A stretch of 64,000 nucleotides of DNA, from the NCBI GenBank assembly GCA_035041965.1, contig JAPYMA010000050.1, positions 1 to 64,000 of the forward strand, read 5' to 3'. Every line of letters begins with the position of its first letter. Positions within the stretch are counted from its first letter, which is position 1. Shown in pieces: positions 49,601 to 61,500 of this stretch. A program made the position numbers and the translations under genes. The DNA is from Anisakis pegreffii. Taxonomy: Eukaryota; Nematoda; Chromadorea; Rhabditida; Anisakidae. Below the pieces are notes generated by a model. The model did no database searches. It was not told the origin of the DNA and was given only the letters and a program-made list of their open reading frames with translations.

Positions 49601-52600
49601 CATTTTTCGAAGGTTGAATCTTGCTGGATTTGCTGGTAAATGAAGCTGTGTGGAAAATGAAATGAAAAACATTGATAAAAAATCTCGTTCTCGAAATGCC
49701 TTGAAATTCCAAATTCAGAAACAATGTTCATTCTATGGCTTACGAGGCATTAGTGCTGCCCAAATTCGGATCGCTAGTGCCTCTGATTTGGCTAAACTTA
49801 GTCAGCACAATAAAAACAAATAGCAAACTGTTGTTGCCATACTGTCTATGTTGATGGATGGGCACAATTCATCATTGCGATCGACAGCTATTTAACAATT
49901 GAAATAAATGAGCAGCCATGTTGCAGCAACAACTGCTCTTGTCTACAAAAAAAAAGAAATTCATTTTCCAGCATCAGACTGATTGCTTCGCAAATGTGAG
50001 AGACCTATGGGGATAAATTTATTAGATACTAACAGCTGAATGCGATTGTGTACATCCACACGAAATATGTCAATTCAATTACCTTTTCAAAAATTACCTC
50101 AATTTTTGACCCTAAACTCTAAACTAAAATCAGTCTACATTAGCAATAAGATGATCAAAGAAATTCTCATGCATAACTGATCTGATAGGCTCCTCATACA
50201 ACGGATTCAGAATGAACTGATTAAAGCAGATTGTTGGTAATTCAAAAAATCTTTTAGGAAATACTGGAGCAGACCATATTTAAGAAGAAATCTGCTAAAC
50301 GCTCAAAAATACGGCATTAAAGTGCGTGCGAATGGTACATTGAGAAAAAAGAATGCTTCTGAGGAGGCAGCAAGTTTGGAGTCGGGAATTGAGGTCGAAA
50401 ACAGCAAAGAGCAGGAGGTTCATTTGTGTATTATTGCGAGATCACGAAATTGCGGTGCTTGAAAGTGCGGCAGACTTATATCCACCATCCACAGAACGCA
50501 ACAAATCCAAGCATCACTTCGTCAGTTCAGCTGAAAACGGTTGAATGAACAAATTGAAGCACCACTCACTTTTCAGCATAGCACCAAAAACTGAATTTTG
50601 ATATTCCACAAACAAATTAACGCTATTATTAGGCGTGTATAACTTCTCAAATCCGTGCTTGTCGTATTCGAAATGTTTTCGTATCGGCGCATTTTTCTTC
50701 TCATATAAAATGCCGTCTTTCGAAAACTTTTTTCTGTACTTTTACCTTCCTATCGATTGAATTTGCACAGTTCAATCTTCTTTTGCAGTTACATGCTGAC
50801 GGCGATTCGTCTTCTAATGCAGGCTTCAGGAACAGTAATCAGCAGACCATATCACTTATGATCTTCTTTCTTATCTACATATTATTTGGTGCATTAATGG
50901 TCACTAGTTATGAGCCCGATATGGACTACTTTAAAGTTGGTGCACTTACTGATCAGAGTATATGCGACCACGCGAACGGATGTATTCGATAATTGTTTCA
51001 ACATCCATCTTAAGTTTATTTCCCTGTTCATTATCGCAGACAAATGCTCGAGCTTTTTGCAATCACTACGGCTGCTAAAATTGCGTTCATATTAGAGCCA
51101 TGAGCTGAGTGAATTTCAATAGCCGCAGCGCTTGGAAGTGAATATATCTCAACTAGTGTGGTGCACGGATCGGAGAATTTCGGTGACCCTGTCCACGACT
51201 TTCTGCGAGCCAACCATATTCTCGGGATCTCCGACTGCAAAATTTCATCCCCGACTTTTTTCTGTCCCAGCACCACACTATTCTTAACTGCGTAAGATAG
51301 ATACATCTAATAAGACCTGCAACGTACAACGGAGATATTTGCAATGTCCTTAATGTTCTCATATGCCGCGCTCTTGGTTGAGATGCTCGTAAACTGTTCT
51401 ATGCGACTGCATGAGAGTGACCTGGCCAAATGAGCACTTATTATAGTGTGGTTTCGAACTTGATGTGATGTGGAATCTGTTTGGATCACTTGAGCATATT
51501 GAAATTATGCGATGAATAAGAATGTTGTGTGCAATTTCAGGCAATATATTTCAATTTTGTAACGTTGACTACAATTGGACTCGGAGATATCGTTCCGAAA
51601 AGGTAAACAAACATCACTAGCAATATTCACTGAATAAGATATCATAGCAAGACTGAAAATGAATGCAAAAGGCAGCACTGAGAAATGCCGTAAAAAAGAA
51701 GAGTAGTCGCGCAATTCGGAGAAAGTTCCAGAAACAGTCGTACGAGAAAATGAGGTTACTCCAATTGTGAGTCCATAGGAAGTGTCCGAAATAAATACGT
51801 GACTGATTCAGTGAAACGTTCATGCTATTTACGATCATCTACATTATCGTTGGACTTGCAATAACGACTATCGCCATTGAAATCGCAGCCGATGCGCTCA
51901 AGAAGCTGCACTACTTCGGCAGAAAAATCGAAAACGTTGCTCACGTACCAGTTTGGTTTGGTTCCAAAAAGTTCGTTCGGGATTTCACTCGTTTCCTGGC
52001 TAAGAATTCCATTTCTGTTGCTGCGAAACTAATTTGCAAGTATGCGCTGATTATAGTATGAATCATGACTTCATCGTTGTAGACTTACAATGAGGCAGAT
52101 CATTCGAAATTTTGGTGATCAATTCAACCTACCGGCTGCAAAGGTTCAAGCACTCGATTTGGATCACTTTGTTGATCAGGCGATTAAGGTTGAAGCTGGT
52201 GAAATACCGTCGTTGAGGGTTAGTCTGTTTATTTTTCACCAAGTGATGTTCCTATTGGAATTCGCTGCTTAGGCGTAAATCCTGCAAAGTGAACTCACTT
52301 TTCAACAATATCAACCCCTTATTGTTAGTGTAACATCATCAGTGCAGTGCAGATCAGTCCAAATAGATAAAGGACAATCATGATCTTTAATTTTCGGTTG
52401 TAAAAGAGACATAATTACTTTCTCGAACACAAAGTAATTCTTTCATCATTTGTATTGTGCATCTTTGACGAAAACTGAAGCAATATTTTGCAGCCGGCGG
52501 CATTGAGCGAGAACAATTTTCTACTTGAAACGGCTGTCAACTTCGCTGATGACGGTAAGCTCTCGTTGGCACGCTTTTAGATGGGACATAACCGCGATTA

Positions 52601-54308
52601 AGTCAAACCGATTATATACGCACCTAGGCGATGCAAACCAGCTGCAGCACAATTTGCCATTGTAGGAAGCGAACGCGCAATCCGGACGATTTCTTCGCAC
52701 CCCAAGCGTTTATTGTGCGCCACTGTAGCACTTTTCTTGTTCATACGCGATCATTCGAATATGATGCACTGATTTTCGCCGCATGCAATTGAAGCTGTTA
52801 AAAACGATTGGCCACATAGTCGTCAATCACAGTCGCTCCTCGTCGAGCGTGCGTTTGATGTGTTGATGCAGAACAACGATCGCAGCCGCGCTTGATAAAC
52901 AGTTGATAAAGCAAAGACTGATAAGTGTTGTTATTTGTGCTGCAGATACTGACGAAGATTCTTCGTAAGTGGAAGGAAATATGATTCTATCGAACAAAAA
53001 TCCACAACGTCTTCGAATTCTTCGAATTCGTCACCGAATCCAACCGAAAAAATTCGACATTTTAATCTAAACTTCAGTGAATGTAACATAAGGCCATGAC
53101 GCAATTTGTTCAACGACTGCAAGCGTCCAAGGATGATCTAATATAAATGATGAACATTATGGAAAAGCACACTTGTTTCAATATGACATGCTTGAATTAC
53201 CTGTCTTTGTGTGAATTCACAATGTGGCAGTTGAATGTGGAAGTGACATTTCTGTGCACACTGACAAATACAATCATACAATAAATGACTTTGTGATCAT
53301 TACGATGTTTTGTTGCTAACAATTCCACCATAAGAATCTTTTCTGAGGATATTTTTGCGTTCTTATAGTTAATGACTGCCACTTGAGTAAAGTAATTTAT
53401 GCAAAATAATCGTTTGTTTAGATCCGTGGACAACCAGGCGACTGTCGCCAGCACTATCGAGGAGCTCAACTCCGAGATCGAACTTTATTCATAAAATATC
53501 GTCAGCACTTGAAGTAAGCTCGCAACCCAGTCCCGAACCACCGCCAGTGCCTAAACCTGAACTTGAACCTGAACCCGAACCAGAACCCGAACCAGAATCC
53601 GAACCAGAGCCCGAACCACAGTCCCCACATGACCTTGAACCTGCTGAGCCTCAGATACAGCAGGAGCATGAGCCTAGCCCCGAACCCCACTCAGTGGTCA
53701 TTGAGTGCGAACTATTTCCTCTTCCAACACCATCACCAGAACCATCTTCGCCCGAACTACCTCCTTCACCTTCGCCCGAGCAAATCGCTGAACCAGAATG
53801 CACGCCAACTCATTTGGATCTTCTGGAATATGAAAGTGATTTAGAAGAAAGTGTGCTTATAATTGAACGTCCACCTCCTGAGGAGAACACAATGGAACCA
53901 GAACCTCAACCTCAACCCGAGCCTGAACAGGAACCAGAACCGGAACCCAAACCACCAACGCCAGCAGAGGCTGAACCGTTGATAGAGACCGTGACGACGC
54001 CTGAAACTCCGAAAGCAAGCACTCCTCCGCCAATCGTGAGCGTTTCATATTCGTTGCTAAAGGCGTTTTATTTGCTCGCACAAAAAACATTCATGAGATT
54101 GCTCTTCTGTCATAAGCAATGTCAAAAATAGACATTGTTTGATTCCGGATGCCATCCACAGAGAAATTCTGCACATTCTAATGGTTTTTGGAAGTGAAAT
54201 TGACTGATAAATCGAGCTAGCTCTCAAATTTTTGGGATTCTCTTAACGCACGTTCATTTGAGCATCGCTGTGTTGCAGGTCAGCCCGACGCCTCGTCATT
54301 CAAGTTAG
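46661..54308 (+). CDS. Two-pore-domain (K2P/TWK) potassium channel, 14-15 exons, two C-termini
   Basis: Exons: 46661-46702, 47605-47713, 47996-48156, 48325-48466, 48668-48766, 49024-49183, 50258-50417, 50789-50935, 51541-51602, 51812-51970, 52083-52218, 52494-52554, optional 52946-52964, 53422-54035 (or stop at 53494) and 54279-54308. All phases agree: 693 residues without the micro-exon, 509 with it. TM1 is at about 18-39, filter 1 TTIGYGN at 182-188, TM2 about 198-218, TM3 about 312-331, filter 2 TTIGLGD at 350-356, TM4 about 364-385. The cytosolic tail has [10 protein letters not shown] and GDQFNLPAA, known from nematode TWK channels. The channel passes background K+ current and sets resting potential. 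The long tail is Pro/Glu-rich with PEPEPEP runs. Exon 4 uses a poor acceptor (ACTTAAG). Confidence 0.93.
52946..52964 (+). other. 19-nt micro-exon that switches the channel's C-terminal frame
   Basis: CTGCAG precedes it and GTAAGT follows. Its length is not a multiple of three. Included, it adds DTDEDSS and puts the next exon in a frame ending at TAA 53492-53494. Skipped, the next exon reads [16 protein letters not shown].. into the Pro/Glu-rich tail. Confidence 0.7.
53549..53640 (+). repeat. Coding Pro-Glu repeat
   Basis: GAACCAGAACCCGAACC-like 6-bp steps encode alternating Glu-Pro in the channel's long tail. A second cluster lies at about 53892-53955. Confidence 0.8.
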
Positions 54309-54507
54309 TTGTCTTCGATTGGTCCAAAGATTGCTTCGACATGAATTCGGACATCTCATTTGATGACACTCAAGCTAAATCGATTCTACTCTAGAAAAAA
54401 GGTTGAATGTAAGGTGCAATACGTTCTGTTGTTCCGTGAGTGTTGCGCGTTTTTTGCTGCCTTAAAACTGTCCGCACGAATATTCAAATGGAGAATATAC
54501 TTGCGAA

Positions 54508-55426
54508 ATGGATGAATTTTCAGTAGCCACAAGTATCTTACCGATGGATACACCTAAGAAAAGTCAGAGGGACTACAGTAATGATGCGTGGAGGCGTTAC
54601 CAAGAATATCAGAAGGTTCTCCGTCTTATCCTAATACTCAGTTTCTTGTTTTGCCGTCCTGGAAATTGCATCTGCAGATGATTGTCGAATCGCTATTATC
54701 GCTTAGGATTAAAATATAGATTAGTTTGTTCACTTTAAATTTATGAACGATTTTGGTAGCAAACAGCCACAGCTCGCTTCTAACTGAAAAAAAACAGGTG
54801 CTAATGGGAATATTCTCTTAGTGAATCATTAATCAATATACAGTTGATGAAATTCAGCCGAAATCGTTCGGTTTGCATAATGTGCTCTCGAATGAACCAT
54901 TAGACGATTTGATCTTTTCAGCAATGGTCAAGATTCAGGGAGACAAAAGCTGCTCAGTCAGCATCGTCTGAACATGAAAGGGTAGGTGCTATCAGAACGT
55001 GAAACTTGAACTAAGATACATTCCATAGAAATGATATTGTTCACTTTTACTCTCCGCAATCAGTTTCAAACCGAGATAAACTAATGCACAACTCCATCAC
55101 GGACCACGTATGCATGGATATTCTAATTAATGCATATTATGTATCGTAATTTTCTTCAGGTTACGTCTTATTTCATAATTGCATCATTAGTTCCATTTTT
55201 TGCGAATGTGATGGAAAAAACGAGAGCTCAGTGTTTAATGGAGTGTTGTTCTGAATAATCACAATATCAAAAGAGCTTTTTTTAACAGAGACGGAAATCG
55301 CAGCCCCATACGGACACTAACGTGGATAGTGCTTCAACCAGCCAGTCGAAGGTTCCGCCTAGACGACCACCCCCTAAACGTGGAGCTTATCGAGGGCAGT
55401 CAAGAGGAAGAGCGAAGAAGACGTGA
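54508..55426 (+). CDS. Small basic protein of unknown function, three exons
   Basis: Exons 54508-54615, 54922-54981 and 55289-55426 join in phase 0 to give 101 residues, with AATAAA at 55512. The protein begins MDEFSVATSILPMDTPKKSQ, continues with an aromatic/charged helix (AWRRYQEYQKQWSRFRE) and ends in an Arg/Gly/Pro/Lys-rich tail (PPRRPPPKRGAYRGQSRGR). That tail suggests nucleic-acid binding or nuclear location, but I recognise no family. The ATG at 54544 (89 residues) is an alternative start: TTTTCAG at 54516-54522 lies between the two ATGs and would make a good spliced-leader acceptor. The gene starts about 200 bp after the channel's stop, a spacing seen in nematode operons. Confidence 0.72.
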
Positions 55427-55511
55427 GAAGACGATGCATTTCGCATTTGTTTTGTACATTCATTTATTCTGATATGTGATGATCTTGAACGGTCGGTTAA
55501 GAATGAACAAC

Positions 55512-55517
55512 AATAAA
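55512..55517 (+). terminator. Polyadenylation signal of the small basic protein gene
   Basis: AATAAA 86 bp after the stop codon. Confidence 0.7.
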
Positions 55518-58500
55518 TTATTTCTGTTCTTGCATTGTAATTTATGCTGGCGATGAACACACAAATTTATAACCACAAAAACTACGTCCTATTGCAACAA
55601 TGATCTGATCCGGATAACTGTTCGATAATCTAGCTAGTAACTAACGACTGCATTTTTTTCATGACGATCATACATCCGGCTTAGTCGGCTGGAATGCATG
55701 CACAGTTTACTATCATATGGTCGCTAAAATTACGTAGTTTCGACTGGGCCGTTCCATCCGTACTGGTTCGTTGTTTATGGTGGTAGATAGTTGGCTCGTT
55801 GAAAGAAACACAAAACAAAAAGTGAAAAGTTGTGCTTTGTTCAGTTTTGCGTTCGTCACTTTAAGAGTTATTATCACGACAAAAAAATGATGGATTACTT
55901 ATTGTTAACAACTGTTGGAAATCAGACAACTTCGGAAAACTGCATTAAAATCTCTCATAAGGCTCGTTTATATGTTGTGAGCAGCGGTTCAACGTGAAAC
56001 TTATTCGTCTTTAAGTCTCATTTTAAGTTCTCCTATGCGAAAATAACTTTTTTTTTTCGCACAGCGATAAAGTGTTTCGTCCAGACGACAGGTGCAGCTT
56101 TGAAAAAGTGTTTCAGACGGTTTTCAGTTGGAATTATTTTGACCAAGCGAAATGTTAACATTGACATTTTTAAGCACTGCAAAAAAACACGAGCGTCTCT
56201 CTGGTTGGCATTTGAACTGGTGAGCAACACGAACAATTAATCTTCGTTTCTCAAAAAAATTAAGAATTTTTTCTCGGAAAGCATCGACGAAATCTTAAGA
56301 AGCTTGTTGAGCATGTAATCTGTCATCACGTTAGAGTTGTGGTCGTGTGCAGCTGGAGTGTAATTCAAGGATTCACCTTTCGCCAATTTCACATTCGATT
56401 GCTGTGCTCATTTTCAACGCATTGTTGAAAGCGATGGATTGTCTTGCAGATCAGCACCTTTTTGGTATAAGTTAGATGCATAAGTTAAATTGGTATCCTC
56501 AGAAAACGAAACGACACATCAACAGATCGGTGAAGGTTTCTGAACATTTACCGATTCAAAATCGTTGAAAGGGCAGAAACTTCACGAAACCTCAACCGAT
56601 GCAGCAGCAGCAGCAGCAACAGAGAAATTCAACCATCAAACTCATATATTGCTTGCCCAATTGAGTTACATTCATTCCTTACTTGCGTATCTTTTTGCAA
56701 TTAACCACATGGGATTTATATGATGATGAGTTAAAACGTCAATTTGCATGTGTTGATCGCGCAAAGCATTCGCATTAATACCGATCACATGTCCAGACAA
56801 GCTCTTAGACACCCATCTTGTTGGAAACTGCGTCTCACCTTGAGCTTTTCGATCACAACTTGATTGATGAGGCAGCCACAAAAAAAAGATTCGAACAATC
56901 TTCACCACTCTATCACTTATAAGCGTACAAGTTCTGTGCTCGATGAAATTTCACGGATTCTTTTGCGGACTGACAGATAGCCGAATGTCCCATTTATACC
57001 GATTCTGCATTCAAGAAATCGCATTGGAACTGCTGATCACTCATTAGAGATTTTCAGCAGTATTTCTTTGCTAATTTGCCAGTCATGAAACAATAATTTA
57101 AGAGGATCCAACGCATCAATCATTGTGTTCACACCAGAATTCCCTATCGGATAATGTTTACGTAATTTATGTGAGCTCAGTTTTTAATCTGTTTGGGTTC
57201 TTGTCTGTTGTTTATGTGATTATCATCATCTTTTGCTTCTTGAATGGCACCGATAGCCATGCTTTCATCACTTTCAAAAGGTATTTCGCAAGCATGATTT
57301 GAGAAGCAGTCTTTGTATTGTTCAGAGGATTTCTTTTACGATAAAGTGGACACTGTTGATGATTTGTAAATTGTTCTCTATTGGTGCTCATTGAGCAAAA
57401 GAAAAAGATCTTCTCGCTGTCCAAAATGAGCGGTGCCTTTCGGTTGCACGACCATTCTCGAGCAGAAAAGCGTATTTGAACAATTCTCTTTGTTGACATA
57501 GTGTTCGTTCATCCGCACACATTCATTCATTAATTCATCATGAAATTGCTTCAAACTGATATTTAATTGACTTCAATTCTAATCAATTGATGATATTTGA
57601 GATGGTTCGTATTAGTTGACTTTCCCACATAAAAGCTCTCATTACCGAAATTAATTTTCCAACCACAAGCCTTCATTGTACTCTCGACCAATAGCAAAAT
57701 TTTTCGTTTGTTGACACAACTTCTAACGGTGTTCTTAATCTCATCTACAATCCAACTCCATTCAAAATCCAATTTTTTTTACCACGCTTATTTCGTTCGT
57801 ATCGTTCGTTCGTTTGCGATCTGCATTTTTTCAATGTCTGAAAACAAATTTATGTGGTGAAAAAATTGCGAAGTTAGAACATAAAAAGTGATTTCTGAGC
57901 TCATCGTACGCAAAACGATTGGTATCATTCATTGATGAAAGGCGCAGTATAATGACGAATTTGCTTCTCAGAACAATCGTCTCGAAACAATTTGGCTAGC
58001 TAATGTTCGTTTTTCAATAGCGAGCAAATAACGTTTCAATAACATTACAATAGGTTTTTTTGGTGAAATATACGACGGAAACCAGTGCAAGTTGTGAATG
58101 GGATATCCATCCTATGCTTTTTCCGTTTCAAACGCAATAACTCATCTCAGTGATGATGTGAGGAACCCGTTATTTTTTGGGTTCCTTGCGACAGCTGCCA
58201 CTTCCTATGCACCGCGTCGATGCAGCAGAAATCCACTCTTGAGCACAATCACATTTGTGAGGCTGATTCTCAGGTTCATTCGTAAATGCGTTTCAGTGCA
58301 GATCTGAAACATCACCGAAACATAAAAGAGATTGAATGCGTTTCCGATGCGTAAACACTAGGGAAAAGGATATTATAGGATGAATGCACGAGAATTCAAC
58401 GGTATGCCCATACTTCATCACACACACTCTCATTAATTATTTGTTTCTTTTCTCGCATTGTGATGCGTCGTCGATTCGTTTGAGCTTGGTGCTTAACGCG

Positions 58501-58960
58501 CTGATTAATGCAATTGGTTATCTGAAGCAAATGCAACAATTAATTGGTTGCATTAGAAAAATTGACGATAGCTGAAAGAGATGGTCAAATGTTCCTGCAT
58601 TTGTTTTCTCGGTGCGAACAGATACGCGTGAACTTCAAAGAATTTCAACATGACGTATAATTCAGTGCGTGCCGTTTTTTTTTTCAGCAGCTCTCAGCTG
58701 GACAATCCATATTGATGCTTTCAATGGCGCACCAAAAAGTGTTCATCACCAATTCATTCATTTCATCTCCTTTTTTTCGTCGTCAAAAGCCTCTTCGTTG
58801 ATGGCTGCGAAAGTGATCATTTCGTTCGTTCATTATGCTCGTTATCAGTTGCGTTCCAGGATTGTTGAGCAGCTTTGTATTCACGATTGTAACCCGTGTG
58901 ATTGAGAGGTGCCTTTACGCGTAGCTTTTCTTCCACATAATTTTCGGAAACTTTACTTCA
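55518..58960. other. No gene recognised; short CAG run at about 56600
   Basis: ORFs are short and without domains. A CAG/CAA run of about 20 bp lies at 56598-56618. A T-rich acceptor (TTTTTTTTTTCAG) at 58687 opens a segment reading QLSAGQSILMLSMAHQKV that could be an upstream exon of the candidate gene below. Confidence 0.35.
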
Positions 58961-58966
58961 TATTAG

Positions 58967-59280
58967 ATCATCTGAGAGCAGCCAAAGTAGGGCTGTTCCA
59001 AACGAGATCCTTGAGATTATGTTGAGTAACAAGGATCAAGGTGAGGAGGGATCAGGTACAGGTGAATGAAATGCTTGAGATTGTATTTAAAAAAAGATGC
59101 ACTGTTTCAGTGGCTGTCGAAATCATGCTCGTTGCTAGCGTCTTGTAAGTGAAGTGCTTCAACAGGAATGACGTTGCTTTTCTTCTTTTTCGAATTGTAT
59201 TCACTCGCGGCAGGACAACACCAATAACGTCCCGAAATTTGCTTCGAACAGTTGTCTCCTTGATCGTTAAACCGAACTAA
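58967..59280 (+). CDS. Possible gene 3' end, three exons with short introns
   Basis: Exons 58967-59055, 59111-59144 and 59214-59280 join in agreeing phases through introns of 55 and 69 bp, sizes usual for nematodes. The joined reading is SSESSQSRAVPNEILEIM, then LSNKDQGEEGS, then VAVEIMLVASVL, then TTPITSRNLLRTVVSLIV and a stop at 59278-59280. Sites are ATATTAG / GTACAG, TTTCAG / GTAAGT and GCGGCAG. VAVEIMLVASVL is mildly hydrophobic. No family is recognised and the 5' part is missing. A likely preceding exon is at 58688 onward. Confidence 0.4.
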
Positions 59281-61062
59281 AACATATTATTCGTAGAATG
59301 TTTGCTCTCATATGAATCCCGATGTGGTTTATCGTATGTTTGAGCAATTGTTTGATTAGATGAATGGAGTCCTTCCTGCCCTGTTCGCAATTGAAATCAT
59401 TTCTCATGCATTGAATTCCCTCATGATACATGAGAGCAGCCTCTCGCTGTTTCGTTCCTCGAACAACTATTAAGTTGTTTCACTTGAACAAGTCAGTCAA
59501 GAATGTCAGAATGCTTTTTTGGTCTCTTGATTGCATTGGACCATTGTCACTGAAATGTCAGTGTTTCGATGTGGTCAGCTTGTTGATCATGAATCATTCG
59601 AGTCATTTACACTGGAAATCGCAATTGTGCGTGTGAATCGTCTCATGAAGGCACAAGCATTTAACAAGAACGCAAATTGATCAATTCACAAGCAATAAAA
59701 GCATCAACGATTGAGAGCTTATGAATTAATTAGGAAGGAATCGAGTACGGCAATTCGCGCTATTATATGGAAAGAGTGTGCATCGTTGAGGAACCAATAA
59801 ATCTCTGTTGCCCACATCTTGCAACAGCAACTCATCGTATGAACATTGCTCATCCATCCACCTACTATTAAGTTGTTTATTTTTTTATACTTCGGTAGCA
59901 CTCTCCCGGCTATTCTTTATCATTTGAAATTTGTATCGTTTTCATCTGACAATGAGCAAAGTAGAACATTCCATCAAACTTTTTTCAAAATTTACTTTTT
60001 CACACAATCACTAATTGGACTAATTCATTAAAAGCGCTTGCACTCTATACTTTGTTCTGTTTAATTTGAACCTCCTTTCACATCTTGTTCAAAACACCTG
60101 AATGAACTTTTCGTGTAACATTAGCGAGAGTCATTTTTCTCTTGACTGATGCTGATTGTGCGAGCAGACGTAAAGGTGCACTTTTAATAACCCTTCAAAA
60201 ACTTTTCGATCTGTCCGCATCAATTTGACGTCTTTTCGTAATAAACGATGCAAAATTAACATAAAACATCAATAATGGTGGATTAAGGTTGAAAACAACA
60301 AGCACTCAAAATGTTTTCAATCAAAACAACAGGCGCTCAGCAAGTAGCATTGTTCCAGGCGATTTTCTCAAGCAATAACTCATTTGCACTGCGAGTTGAC
60401 TTGTTGCATTCACCTTTTGGCCGTTTTGGAGTGCATCTTGCTGAATCGGTCACTTCAGTGCATCTCTGACAAGGCAGATACAATACATCCTCTCATATCC
60501 GAATCCGATGAGACCAGAGTTCGAATAATGGAATCATCCAATGAGTATACAATGGAAAACATGTAACGTGGCTCAAACGTATGCAAACCGTTTTTCTCAT
60601 CGAGACACCAAAATGGAAAGGAACTTTCACGAAAAATAAGCTTTAATCTTCATTTGCTTCATTCATGTTACACTTTTTTCTGCAACAAATTCATTAATAA
60701 AGAGTAAAATTAATAATTCAAAGTAATTCATAGAGAGATTTATATAGAGCAATTCAAATTCTGCAAACCACCTGTAGTAAATGTAACATTGTAACATTAC
60801 CGAAAGTCATTTTTCTTTTGACTCAAATCCGAATCCGTTGGAACCAGAGTCCGGATAACAGAAATCATCGAGTGAATACACAATAGAAATCATGTAGCCT
60901 GATTCAAACAGAGTAATTCAAATATAGTTCGTTGATTGATTTCGTTTTTTTTTCATTTGATTCATCGTTTTCTGGTTCATCATTATCGTTGAGCACTGAT
61001 ACATTTATTATTCCCTGACTATCCAATTAATCACGACCAGCAATTTGGGCTTCTGAAACAAA
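59281..61062. other. No gene recognised
   Basis: AT-rich DNA with short ORFs. Two diverged copies of a stretch containing ATCCGAATCCG(A/T)TG and an ATACACAATGGAAA-like segment occur at about 60500-60570 and 60825-60890, suggesting an old local duplication. Confidence 0.4.
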
Positions 61063-61500
61063 CTACTCTTCCGAAGCATTTTTATTGGCCGAATCATATG
61101 TCTTCGTATCAGCGCACACAGAGCATAATTCAGCAACACAGCTCTGGTGTTCATTGCTTTCGGTCGTCGGTAAAAACGTTCGTAAACTTCTCACTTTGAA
61201 CCTGTCCCATAATCTAGCAATCCACTGAATAACATTCACAAGCTTCACCTTTCTCAAAAGTTCTTGAGGTGCTTCCTTTTCGTCATCAGTCATCAAAATG
61301 GCTTCACTGAGAGTTAGTTCCCTATAATGTTGCTTCAGTTGAGCTATAACATCTTGCTTCACAGGTTGGATTAAAGTAGTTGCATTTGGTAGAAGAAAAA
61401 TTGCCGTCAACCCGTTAATTATTGGAAACGTTTGCACCGTCAGCACTTACAATTAACATCTTTCTTGCTATTGTTAGTTCACGCATTTTATGAAATTCGC
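61063..61500 (-). pseudogene. pogo/Tigger-like DDE transposase fragment, frameshifted
   Basis: The frame ending at 61063 reads GLTAIFLLPNATTLIQPVKQ, then DVIAQLKQHYRELTL, then VKLVNVIQWIARLWDRFK. This matches the C-terminal part of the catalytic domain of pogo/Tigger transposases (IFLPPNTTxLxQPxDQxVIxxFKxxYR...AIxWIxxAW). The position of the third catalytic Asp (QPxDQ) is Lys here. Just upstream a different frame reads KMLIVSADGAN, resembling the second catalytic Asp region, so there is a frameshift between them. No N-terminal HTH domain or terminal inverted repeats were found. It is a decayed mobile-element remnant. Confidence 0.7.

Noticed and set aside
53502..53690. Minus-strand ORF rich in Trp-Phe-Gly
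   Set aside because: It is the antisense shadow of the Pro-Glu repeat in the channel tail.
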